Positions 1 through 6,481 of a stretch of 8,643 nucleotides of DNA are shown here, piece after piece. The position numbers and the translations under genes are program-made. A model generated the notes under the pieces. The model saw only the letters and a list, made by a program, of their open reading frames with translations. It searched no databases and was not told the DNA's origin. The stretch covers positions 1 to 8,643 of the forward strand of contig JANTGL010000105.1 in assembly GCA_024762915.1 (NCBI GenBank). Reading direction: 5' to 3'. Every line of letters starts with the position of its first letter. The stretch's first letter is position 1. This DNA comes from Bacteroidales bacterium (GTDB taxonomy: Bacteria > Bacteroidota > Bacteroidia > Bacteroidales > JAADGE01).

Positions 1-600
1 AGTATTACTTCTGCAAGTGTTAATATTGCCAATATACAAATAGAAGAAAATTCCGGTAATGACGGTGAAAATGTCGGCGATAATTCAAATGACGGAAATG
101 ACACTAATGAAGGTACAGATTCAAACGAAAGTACTGAAAACGATTCAATTAACGGTAGTGACAGCGGGGACATTCTGCTTGCAGGACCCTATGTTCTTGA
201 TGTTACGGGAGGTTCGGCTTCAATCGGTCAAATTAATGTTTATCCCGGTACTTTTAAGAAAGTTGACTTTGAGTTTCAAACAAGCTCTCAATTAAATGAT
301 AAATCAATTGTAATTTCGGGATACTACACTACTGCTGACGGAACACAAATACCTTTTACCCTTGAATCCGCTTATGCTCAACAAGTACAATTACCGCTTG
401 CAGGATCAGGAGTTACGGTTTCAACCGACAGTACCGTAAATATTAATATTGTATTTGATATTAATGCATGGTTAAGTAATATTGATTTTGCATCGGCTGC
501 TGTTACAAACGGTGAAATAATAATAGATACTGTAAATAATTCAGTTTTATTATCAGCATTTGAAGCAAATTTGAATACTTATGCTGAACAAGGAGATTAA
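1..600 (+). CDS. C-terminal part of a secreted or lipoprotein-like hypothetical protein (5' end outside window)
   Basis: Frame 1 is open from the first base to the TAA at 598-600, giving 199 residues with no start in the window. Residues 20-58 or so form a low-complexity acidic linker built from Asn, Asp, Glu, Ser, Gly and Thr. The rest (about 59-199) alternates short hydrophobic and polar stretches typical of a beta-sandwich, with a Gly-Pro-Tyr-Val-Leu-Asp motif at its start and no cysteine or membrane segment. The shape (beta-rich domain, acidic tether, then a domain ending in a short Asn/Glu-rich helix) resembles small Bacteroidota surface lipoproteins of the DUF4382-like kind, but that is recollection of pattern and not a match I can prove. 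Function is unknown. An export signal would lie upstream of the window. Confidence that it is coding is high, because codon use resembles the neighbours and a terminator follows directly. Confidence 0.8.
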   Translation, partial: SITSASVNIANIQIEENSGNDGENVGDNSNDGNDTNEGTDSNESTENDSINGSDSGDILLAGPYVLDVTGGSASIGQINVYPGTFKKVDFEFQTSSQLNDKSIVISGYYTTADGTQIPFTLESAYAQQVQLPLAGSGVTVSTDSTVNINIVFDINAWLSNIDFASAAVTNGEIIIDTVNNSVLLSAFEANLNTYAEQGD

Positions 601-632
601 GTTTTTTCATAATAATTAATTTAGTTTAATTT

Positions 633-661
633 AGGCAAGTTGTTTAAAGCAACTTGCTTTT
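633..661 (+). terminator. Intrinsic terminator after the 5' partial gene
   Basis: A perfect 8-bp stem, GCAAGTTG at 635-642 against CAACTTGC at 650-657, encloses a 7-base loop. One G-T and one A-T pair extend the stem outward. It is followed by TTTTC and further T-rich sequence. It sits 34 bases after the TAA at 598-600, so it most likely ends that transcript. Its 3' edge is only about 25 bases ahead of the next start codon. Confidence 0.75.
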
Positions 662-683
662 CATATATTTTAAATCTTATAAA

Positions 684-1868
684 ATGCATAAACTATTATA
701 CAGTCTTACTTTAATCACTTTTCTTTTTACAAATATTTCGGCACAGAATAAACGTACAAGAGACCGCAGCTTTTCACAAAGTTTAATAAATGCCTCTTTA
801 ACAGCAAGCTACCAAAACGGCTATGTATTTCCTACAAACGATTTTGTCAAAGGCATTAATGCCGAAAAAGACACAATAGATGCATATCAAACATTTTCTT
901 TAAAATATACGAAACAGTTAACAGGAAAGAAACTGTGGCAGCAATTGTTTAATTATCCCGAATATGGCGGCGGAATTTACCTTGCGGATTTTCATAACCC
1001 TGAAGAAATCGGTTTGCCCGTTGCTTTCTATGCTTATTTCTCGGCTCCTTTTCAACGGTGGGATAAATTCACTGTAAATTATGAATTAAGTTTAGGGTTT
1101 GCATTAAATTGGAAAAGCTACTCTCCTGCGAATCAATATAATATAGCTATCGGAGCAAAAGAAACTGCATATATTGACTTAGGAATAAAAGCGGAATATC
1201 AAATTTCTGACCGCTTATCTGCCGATTTTGGTTTTAGTCTGTCGCATTTTTCTAACGGCAGATTGAAAGAACCTAATTTCGGCTTAAATACAATTGCACC
1301 AAAAATAAGTTTGAAATATAATTTAAGCAAAAGTCAAAATTCGTTTATTAAGAATGATATTCCGATATTTAAAAAAAAGAATGAGTTTTATTTTACGGCC
1401 TTTTACGGATCTAAAAATATATTGTTTGACAGTCTTAATTTTAAGATTTCACAAAAATTTGAAGGAGAATCGTTTAATACCTTTGGTTTATCGACTACTT
1501 ATAACAGACAAATAAGCTATAAATCAAAATTCGGTTTTGGTGCCGACATTTCTTATGACGGTTCCGTAAATGCACAAATTGCCGTTGATGAAGGCGATCC
1601 GGATATTATACCCGGTCCGTTCTTTGATAATATCCAAATGAGTATTTTTCCTTCTTATGAATTAGTTGTTCATAAAGTGTCCGTTATAATCCAACCTTCA
1701 TTTTATATTTACAGAAAAAAATTAAAAAATCAAAGTCCTGTTTTTTATCAACGCATCGGATTAAAATATAATTTTTATAATAATTTATATTTGGGTTTAA
1801 ATCTGAGAGCTTATAAGTATCATATTTCTGATTTTATAGAATGGAATATCGGATATCGAATAAATTAA
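684..1868 (+). CDS. PagL-like lipid A 3-O-deacylase / acyloxyacyl hydrolase, outer membrane
   Basis: The 394-residue product opens with a signal peptide (about residues 1-20, hydrophobic core then Ile-Ser-Ala before Gln). The body is rich in amphipathic beta strands ending in aromatic residues, as expected of an outer-membrane barrel. The diagnostic stretch is at residues 187-202: Ser-His-Phe-Ser-Asn-Gly, then Pro-Asn-Phe-Gly-Leu-Asn. It carries His188 and Ser190, the two PagL catalytic residues in their usual H-x-S-N spacing. PagL enzymes remove the 3-O-linked acyl chain from lipid A at the outer membrane. Proteobacterial PagL is much shorter (under 200 residues); the longer form with an extra C-terminal barrel-like half (here about 220-394) is the usual Bacteroidota version. 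A TTG at 654 would lengthen the frame by ten residues, but it lies inside the terminator hairpin, so I chose ATG 684, which leads straight into the signal peptide. Actual lipid A activity is inferred. Confidence 0.82.
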   Translation: MHKLLYSLTLITFLFTNISAQNKRTRDRSFSQSLINASLTASYQNGYVFPTNDFVKGINAEKDTIDAYQTFSLKYTKQLTGKKLWQQLFNYPEYGGGIYLADFHNPEEIGLPVAFYAYFSAPFQRWDKFTVNYELSLGFALNWKSYSPANQYNIAIGAKETAYIDLGIKAEYQISDRLSADFGFSLSHFSNGRLKEPNFGLNTIAPKISLKYNLSKSQNSFIKNDIPIFKKKNEFYFTAFYGSKNILFDSLNFKISQKFEGESFNTFGLSTTYNRQISYKSKFGFGADISYDGSVNAQIAVDEGDPDIIPGPFFDNIQMSIFPSYELVVHKVSVIIQPSFYIYRKKLKNQSPVFYQRIGLKYNFYNNLYLGLNLRAYKYHISDFIEWNIGYRIN

Positions 1869-2022
1869 CATTGACAGAATCTGATTGTTATACAAAGTAA
1901 TCATAACTTTGTAAAAAAACTCTGTAATTATCCCTGCATTTTTCATTATCTGTGTACCCAAACGTGTACCCTTTAAATGAAAAAGAGACCAACAAATTAA
2001 TGTAAGTCTCTCATTTTCAGTG
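1869..2022. other. Intergenic region between deacylase gene and tRNA pair
   Basis: There is no gene here. It holds three small structures: an 8-bp inverted repeat (TACAAAGT at 1891-1898 and ACTTTGTA at 1906-1913, 7-base loop) followed on the plus strand by seven A; the 8-mer GTGTACCC twice, at 1952-1959 and 1964-1971; and the minus-strand terminator of the tRNA pair. The right arm of the inverted repeat contains TAACTTTG (1904-1911), which fits the TAnnTTTG promoter box on the plus strand, but no plus-strand gene follows. A minus-strand frame across this stretch runs into the tRNA genes and is not credible as a protein. Confidence 0.6.
1984..2011 (-). terminator. Intrinsic terminator of the tRNA-Ser/tRNA-Pro transcript
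   Basis: Read on the minus strand, AGAGAC (2011-2006) pairs with GTCTCT (1989-1984) across a 16-base AT-rich loop, and the 3' arm runs directly into TTTTTC. It begins 12 bases after the end of tRNA-Pro, the right place to end the tRNA operon. The loop is long for a terminator, so efficiency is uncertain. Confidence 0.6.
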
Positions 2023-2097
2023 TCGGGGTAGCAGGATTCGAACCTGCGACCCTCTGCTCCCAAAGCAGATGCGCTAACCGGGCTGCGCTATACCCCG
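2023..2097 (-). tRNA. tRNA-Pro (anticodon TGG)
   Basis: The 75-base cloverleaf folds cleanly on the minus strand. The acceptor stem is CGGGGTA (2097-2091) against TACCCCG (2030-2024), with discriminator A at 2023. The D arm has GCGC stems. The anticodon stem TCTGC/GCAGA encloses loop TTTGGGA with anticodon TGG at 2062-2060. The T arm is GCAGG-TTCGAAT-CCTGC. No CCA is encoded, so the end must be added by tRNA nucleotidyltransferase. It decodes CCN proline codons, chiefly CCA and CCG. It lies 15 bases downstream of tRNA-Ser on the same strand and is presumably processed from the same transcript. Confidence 0.97.
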
Positions 2098-2111
2098 AAA
2101 ATTTCTGAAAA

Positions 2112-2201
<90 letters not shown>

Positions 2202-2214
2202 GGAAAAGCGAATG

Positions 2215-2246
2215 CAAATGTATAACAAATATAAAAAACGGACAAA
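2215..2246 (-). promoter_or_regulatory. Promoter of the tRNA-Ser/tRNA-Pro operon
   Basis: On the minus strand, TACATTTG (2222-2215) matches the Bacteroidota -7 element TAnnTTTG exactly. A TTTG (2246-2243) lies 20 bases upstream, as expected for the -33 element. Transcription would start just ahead of the tRNA-Ser 5' end at 2201. A second overlapping match, TATATTTG (2233-2226), lacks a correctly spaced -33 partner. The promoter falls in the 61-base gap after the aspartate kinase stop, so the tRNAs need not depend on readthrough. Confidence 0.65.
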
Positions 2247-2262
2247 AAATTCTTATTTTTTT

Positions 2263-3534
2263 TTATTTTATAAGATATCTTGCTGTCCGTCTGCTCAATT
2301 GACGTAAAATTACTTTTCGTTTTGAAATCATTTTATTTACTGCATCATCCGTATAATGTCGAATTGTTATTAATTCTAAATTAGAGTTATATAAAACTTT
2401 AAAGTCAGTTTTTAATTCTTTTATGAAATCAGGAATTTTAAACGGATCATTCGTAACACATACGGAAAAACTGATAGCGGAAGATTGCATTAAATTCATT
2501 TTAATTCGATGTTTCGATAATTTTATGAAGATTTTTCCGAGATTATCTTCAGAAATAAATGAAAAATCACGAGTAGAAATTGAAATTAAAATTTGATTTT
2601 CTTCAATTATATATATCGGTTTTTCAGGGTAAAAATCTTTGTTGAATTTAGATATATCCGTAATTTTAGTTCCTGAATTTCCGGGTTTACAGAAAGATCT
2701 TACATAAATCGGAATTTTTTTATTTTGCAAAGGTTTGATGGTTTTAGGATGCAAAATTTTTGCACCGTAAAAAGCTTGTTCCAATGATTCTCGGTAGGAT
2801 AATTTGGGAAGTAATACAAAGTCTGATGTTTTTGCAGGATCAGCATTATAAATTCCGTCGACTTCTTTCCAAAAAATAACTTCTTCGGCATCAGTTGCAT
2901 AAGCTAATACAGAAGCTGTAAAATCACTTCCTTCTCTTCCCAGCGTTGTTGTTTTATTTTCTTTATTTGCAGCAATAAATCCTTGAGTAATACAGATTTG
3001 ATGTTTCTTTGAAACACATTTATTTTTAATATTATTTATTGTATTGTCCCAAATCACTGTTGCTTCAGAATAAGCAGAATCAGTTAAAATTATTTTTCGA
3101 ATATCTTCAAAACAACAATCAATTTTTTGTGATTTTAAAAATTCAAAAATAAGAATTGAAGATAAAACTTCGCCGTATGATACTATTTGATCATATTCAT
3201 AATGATAATTTTTACTTATTTCTTTTTTAAAAAATAATTCAATTTCATCAAAAACAGTAACTAATTTCTCAGAAACAGATTTGAAATCGTTAAATTCAAA
3301 AATTTCTTTTGCGAAATTAATATGATATGATTTTATTGTATGAAAAATTTCCTTATCAAATCTGTTTTCAAAATAATAAGTATATAATAATTTCTCAAAT
3401 TTTGATGTGATTTTATTCAATGCCGATATTACAATTATTAATTTTTCTCCTTTATATTTATTTAAAACATTCAGTAATTGAAAAGCATCTTTACTTTTTT
3501 TTAAAACACCGCCGCCGAATTTAAAAATCTTCAT
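2263..3534 (-). CDS. lysC: Aspartate kinase (monofunctional)
   Basis: The 423-residue cytoplasmic enzyme would phosphorylate L-aspartate with ATP, the first step to lysine/diaminopimelate, threonine and methionine. The amino-acid kinase domain starts at the first residues: Lys5-Phe-Gly-Gly-Gly is the N-terminal phosphate-binding motif. The nucleotide-binding motif Thr-Leu-Gly-Arg-Glu-Gly-Ser-Asp is at 197-204, and Trp-Lys-Glu-Val-Asp-Gly-Ile-Tyr with Ala-Asp-Pro at 222-233. A Tyr-Gly-Ala-Lys-Ile-Leu-His-Pro motif follows at 256-263. The C-terminal part (about 310-423) is the ACT regulatory region, one clear ACT unit near 314-361 and a shorter one after 383, with a very basic end. Nothing is fused to it: no homoserine dehydrogenase or decarboxylase domain. 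The start at 3534 puts the phosphate-binding motif at residue 5, as in the family. The gene is strikingly rich in Lys, Phe and Ile and in A/T. It is divergent from fbp. Feedback by lysine or threonine is likely but not readable here. Confidence 0.92.
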   Translation of the reverse strand: MKIFKFGGGVLKKSKDAFQLLNVLNKYKGEKLIIVISALNKITSKFEKLLYTYYFENRFDKEIFHTIKSYHINFAKEIFEFNDFKSVSEKLVTVFDEIELFFKKEISKNYHYEYDQIVSYGEVLSSILIFEFLKSQKIDCCFEDIRKIILTDSAYSEATVIWDNTINNIKNKCVSKKHQICITQGFIAANKENKTTTLGREGSDFTASVLAYATDAEEVIFWKEVDGIYNADPAKTSDFVLLPKLSYRESLEQAFYGAKILHPKTIKPLQNKKIPIYVRSFCKPGNSGTKITDISKFNKDFYPEKPIYIIEENQILISISTRDFSFISEDNLGKIFIKLSKHRIKMNLMQSSAISFSVCVTNDPFKIPDFIKELKTDFKVLYNSNLELITIRHYTDDAVNKMISKRKVILRQLSRRTARYLIK

Positions 3535-3597
3535 TTTATTCTGAATAATTTAAGATGTCAAAAATGGTAAAAATATAAGAAAATGACTAAATTTTTT

Positions 3598-3605
3598 TAC
3601 TTTTG
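3598..3605 (+). promoter_or_regulatory. -7 promoter box for the fbp-rfbD-amn run
   Basis: TACTTTTG matches TAnnTTTG exactly, 23 bases before the ATG at 3629. No clear TTTG is found about 20 bases upstream, so only half the promoter is recognisable. The same octamer precedes the tricorn-like gene at 6436. The box overlaps a GTG at 3605 that is in frame with fbp, which argues against that GTG as the start. Confidence 0.55.
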
Positions 3606-3628
3606 TGTTTATTTCCTTAAAACCCAAA

Positions 3629-4669
3629 ATGATGTCAGTTACAACTCTTAATGAATTCATAATAGAAAGGCAATCAGATTTCCCTTATGCAAAAGGCGAA
3701 CTTTCGCGTTTGTTAACACATATCGGAGTAGCGGCAAAAGTCGTAAACAGAGAAGTAAATAAAGCCGGATTGGTCGATATTCTTGGAGATGCAGGAACAG
3801 ATAATGTTCAAGGTGAACACCAAAAGAAATTAGATGTTTATGCTGATGAAAAATTTATTAATTCATTAAAAGCCAGTGGTGAATGCTGTGGTATTGCTTC
3901 TGAAGAAAATCAAAATATTGTTACTTTTGAAGAAGATTTACCCAGACAAGGGAAATACATTGTTTCTATGGATCCGCTTGACGGATCTTCTAATATTGAT
4001 GTAAATGTTTCTATCGGTACGATTTTTTCAATCTTTCGAAGAGTTTCACCAATCGGTCATAAAGCAAGTATGGAAGATTTTTTGCAAGAAGGAACGAAGC
4101 AAGTTGCTGCCGGATATATTATATACGGTTCATCTACAATGTTGGTATATACTACAGGCAGAGGTGTGAACGGTTTTACGCTTGATCCTTCAATAGGCGA
4201 GTTTTGTTTATCTCATCCCGATATTCTGACTCCTCATTCCGGAACAATATATTCAATAAATGAAGGAAATTACATTAAATTTCCCGAAGGTGTTAAGCGA
4301 TATATTAAACATTGTCAAGAAAAAGACATACCCACGGGAAGACCTTATACTTCAAGATATATCGGTTCATTAGTAGCTGATTTTCATAGAAATTTATTGA
4401 AAGGAGGAATTTTTATATACCCGAAAACAGCCGGATATTCAACAGGTAAATTGCGTTTGTTGTATGAATGTAACCCCATGGCCTTTATTATTGAACAAGC
4501 AGGAGGAAAAGCAACTGACGGAAGAGGAAATCGTATTATGGATATGAAACCGGAATCACTTCATCAAAGAGTTCCGTTTTATGTAGGATCTCGAAATATG
4601 GTAAATAATGCTGAAGAATTTATGAAAGAGTTTGGTGATAAAGAGCCTGATATTAAAGAATTTCAATAA
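3629..4669 (+). CDS. fbp: Fructose-1,6-bisphosphatase class I
   Basis: The 346-residue cytoplasmic enzyme would hydrolyse fructose 1,6-bisphosphate to fructose 6-phosphate and phosphate, the committed step of gluconeogenesis, using magnesium. The class I signature is intact: Ser-Glu92? is followed by a second acid in the Ala-Ser-Glu-Glu metal-binding motif (residues 90-93), and the Met-Asp-Pro-Leu-Asp-Gly-Ser-Ser-Asn motif (114-122) supplies the main metal ligands and phosphate contacts. Substrate-site residues follow in Asn-Glu-Gly-Asn-Tyr (211-215), Tyr-Thr-Ser-Arg-Tyr-Ile-Gly-Ser (240-247) and Gly-Lys-Leu-Arg-Leu-Leu-Tyr-Glu-Cys-Asn-Pro (273-283). Two ATG codons stand in tandem at 3629 and 3632 and either could be used. 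An upstream in-frame GTG at 3605 falls inside the promoter box. The protein is slightly longer than the roughly 330-residue E. coli enzyme because of a charged C-terminal tail. AMP inhibition is usual in the family, and an AMP-degrading enzyme lies two genes downstream. Confidence 0.95.
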   Translation: MMSVTTLNEFIIERQSDFPYAKGELSRLLTHIGVAAKVVNREVNKAGLVDILGDAGTDNVQGEHQKKLDVYADEKFINSLKASGECCGIASEENQNIVTFEEDLPRQGKYIVSMDPLDGSSNIDVNVSIGTIFSIFRRVSPIGHKASMEDFLQEGTKQVAAGYIIYGSSTMLVYTTGRGVNGFTLDPSIGEFCLSHPDILTPHSGTIYSINEGNYIKFPEGVKRYIKHCQEKDIPTGRPYTSRYIGSLVADFHRNLLKGGIFIYPKTAGYSTGKLRLLYECNPMAFIIEQAGGKATDGRGNRIMDMKPESLHQRVPFYVGSRNMVNNAEEFMKEFGDKEPDIKEFQ

Positions 4670-4676
4670 TCATTTA

Positions 4677-5552
4677 ATGCCAAAGATATTAGTAACCGGT
4701 GCTAACGGACAACTCGGAAATGAAATCAGAATAATTGCTTCAAATTATTCAAATTTTGATTTTATTTTTACGGATATTGATGAATTAGATATTACGGAAT
4801 TTTCTGATATTCAAAAGTTTTACTCCGGTAATAAATTTGACGGTATCATTAATTGTGCAGCATATACGAATGTTGATAAAGCTGAAAATGATACGATAAA
4901 TGCACAAAAAATCAATGCAAATGCCGTTCAGAATTTAGCAGAAATTTCCGGTCAATATCAACTTCCGTTTATTCATATTTCAACCGATTATGTGTTTGAC
5001 GGTGAGAGTAATATTCCGTATACTGAAAATGATAAAACAAACCCTCAATCTGTTTACGGGAAAACTAAATTGCAAGGAGAAGATTATGCAAAATCTGCCT
5101 TTAAATATTTTATTATCAGAACATCATGGTTATATTCGTCTTTTGGGCAAAATTTTGTAAAGACCATGCTTCGTCTCGGAAAAGAGACAGATGAAATTAA
5201 TGTTGTTTCCGACCAAATTGGTTCACCGACTTATGCCGAGGATTTAGCCGTTGGTGTTTTGGAAATTGTTCTTCAAACATTTAAAAATCCTGAACGTCAT
5301 CTTTCAGGAATTTATCATTTTTCAAATAAAGGTTTCTGTTCTTGGTCTGAATTTGCTGACGAAATTATGACTGCCTCAAATTTGAATTGCAAGGTAAATC
5401 CGGTTTCGACAGAAGCATATCCTACGATCGCAAAACGTCCGAAGTACAGTTTACTTGACAAATCAAAGATTATAAAAACATTTGGCATTAAAGTTCCTTT
5501 TTGGAAAGACAGTTTGAGAAAATGTTTACTGAAAATGAATGAGAATAATTAA
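4677..5552 (+). CDS. rfbD: dTDP-4-dehydrorhamnose reductase
   Basis: The 291-residue NAD(P)H-dependent enzyme of the extended short-chain dehydrogenase family would make dTDP-L-rhamnose, the donor for rhamnose in O-antigen or other surface glycans. The Rossmann motif Thr-Gly-Ala-Asn-Gly-Gln-Leu-Gly is at 7-14. Further family motifs are Asn-Cys-Ala-Ala-Tyr-Thr-Asn-Val-Asp at 59-67, Ser-Thr-Asp-Tyr-Val-Phe-Asp-Gly at 102-109 and catalytic Tyr127-x-x-x-Lys131. Next come Arg-Thr-Ser-Trp-Leu-Tyr at 148-153 and Asp-Gln-Ile-Gly-Ser-Pro-Thr at 179-185. Length is typical. The start at 4677, 7 bases after the fbp stop, gives the canonical short lead into the nucleotide motif; upstream in-frame GTG codons would add residues overlapping fbp. 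No rfbA, rfbB or rfbC is in the window, so the rest of the rhamnose pathway must be elsewhere. Probably co-transcribed with fbp and amn. Confidence 0.92.
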   Translation: MPKILVTGANGQLGNEIRIIASNYSNFDFIFTDIDELDITEFSDIQKFYSGNKFDGIINCAAYTNVDKAENDTINAQKINANAVQNLAEISGQYQLPFIHISTDYVFDGESNIPYTENDKTNPQSVYGKTKLQGEDYAKSAFKYFIIRTSWLYSSFGQNFVKTMLRLGKETDEINVVSDQIGSPTYAEDLAVGVLEIVLQTFKNPERHLSGIYHFSNKGFCSWSEFADEIMTASNLNCKVNPVSTEAYPTIAKRPKYSLLDKSKIIKTFGIKVPFWKDSLRKCLLKMNENN

Positions 5553-5574
5553 ATTCAGTTAATAATCTAAAAAT

Positions 5575-6348
5575 ATGAAAACAAAACGAGAGATAACCGA
5601 AAATTGGTTGCCGCGTTATACAGGCCGGGCACTCGAAGATTTTTCGGAATACATACTGCTTACAAATTTCGGATATTATCTTGAATTGTTTTCCGAAAAA
5701 TACAAAGTGCCGATTATAGGTAAAGATAAACCGATGCCTTCCGTTTCTGCCGAAGGAATTACATTAATTAATTTCGGAATGGGAAGTCCGAATGCAGCTA
5801 CAATTATGGATTTATTGAGTGCTGTTGATGTAAAAGCTGTTTTGTTCCTCGGAAAATGCGGAGGACTTAAAAAGAAAAATAAATTAGGCGATTTAATACT
5901 TCCGATTGCTGCAATCCGAAGTGAAGGTACATCTGATGATTATCTTCCTGTTGAGGTGCCGGCTTTACCTGCATTTAATTTACAAAGAGCCGTATCTTCA
6001 GTTATTGTGAAAGAAGAACGTGAATATTGGACAGGAACAGTCTTTACGACTAATAAACGGGTTTGGGAATATGATGAACGCTTTAAAAGATATTTGCAAA
6101 AAACACGTGCCATGGCTATTGATATGGAAACAGCAACGATTTTTACGGTCGGTTTTGCAAATGAAATTCCTTCCGGTGCTTTATTGCTGGTTTCCGATCA
6201 ACCAATGATTTCTTCCGGTGTTAAAACTTCGGAAAGTGATTCCTTAATCACTTCTGAATTCGTTATTCAACATCTTGAAATAGGAGTAAAATCGCTTCAT
6301 GAAATAAAAAATAACGGTCAATCTGTTAAACATCTGCGATATGATTAA
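5575..6348 (+). CDS. amn: AMP nucleosidase, short Bacteroidota form
   Basis: The 257-residue cytoplasmic enzyme would cleave AMP to adenine and ribose 5-phosphate. It is a single nucleoside-phosphorylase-like domain. The Phe-Gly-Met-Gly-Ser-Pro-Asn-Ala phosphate-site stretch is at 67-74 and Gly-Lys-Cys-Gly-Gly at 93-97. The ribose-binding Asp-Met-Glu-Thr-Ala-Thr is at 183-188 with Glu185, and the base-binding Ser-Asp-Gln-Pro, with Asp208, is at 207-210. The N-terminal opening (residues 1-30, with Trp-Leu-Pro-Arg-Tyr-Thr-Gly) is characteristic of this enzyme rather than of purine nucleoside phosphorylases. E. coli Amn is nearly twice as long because of an additional N-terminal regulatory domain that is absent here, so allosteric control may differ. 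The gap after rfbD is 22 bases, consistent with one transcript. The A-rich leader has no Shine-Dalgarno sequence. Another nucleoside hydrolase or phosphorylase specificity cannot be fully excluded from sequence alone. Confidence 0.87.
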   Translation: MKTKREITENWLPRYTGRALEDFSEYILLTNFGYYLELFSEKYKVPIIGKDKPMPSVSAEGITLINFGMGSPNAATIMDLLSAVDVKAVLFLGKCGGLKKKNKLGDLILPIAAIRSEGTSDDYLPVEVPALPAFNLQRAVSSVIVKEEREYWTGTVFTTNKRVWEYDERFKRYLQKTRAMAIDMETATIFTVGFANEIPSGALLLVSDQPMISSGVKTSESDSLITSEFVIQHLEIGVKSLHEIKNNGQSVKHLRYD

Positions 6349-6380
6349 ATAATTTGGAAAACGTCGTTTGACAAATTATT
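6348..6380 (+). terminator. Long hairpin at the end of amn, possible terminator or 3' stabiliser
   Basis: AATAATTTG (6348-6356) pairs perfectly with CAAATTATT (6372-6380). Inside, after GA/GA that could form tandem G-A pairs, AAAC (6359-6362) pairs with GTTT (6366-6369) around a 3-base loop. The left arm starts on the last base of the amn stop codon. No T-run follows the right arm (CCGGTT comes next), so it is not a standard intrinsic terminator. It probably marks the 3' end of the fbp-rfbD-amn transcript. Confidence 0.4.
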
Positions 6381-6435
6381 CCGGTTATTAATATTTGGTA
6401 AAAGATAATTTAACTTAAAATCAAAATAATTTTTA

Positions 6436-6443
6436 TACTTTTG
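6436..6443 (+). promoter_or_regulatory. -7 promoter box for the tricorn-like gene
   Basis: TACTTTTG fits TAnnTTTG exactly and is identical to the box before fbp. It lies 38 bases ahead of the ATG at 6482, leaving a short A-rich leader. The nearest upstream TTTG (6394-6397) is too far away to be the usual -33 element. It indicates that this gene is transcribed separately from amn. Confidence 0.55.
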
Positions 6444-6481
6444 ATTTTAACAAATTTAAATTATAATAAAATCCAAAAATT

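Noticed and set aside
59..295. A 78-codon plus-strand open frame at the left end
   Set aside because: Shadow of the frame-1 partial gene. Its Met- and Thr-rich product comes from reading GAT/AAT repeats of the acidic linker out of frame.
2223..2262. A terminator for the aspartate kinase gene in the A/T-rich gap
   Set aside because: Only a weak all-A/T pairing (A-run against T-run) is possible, with no GC-containing stem, so it is not called.
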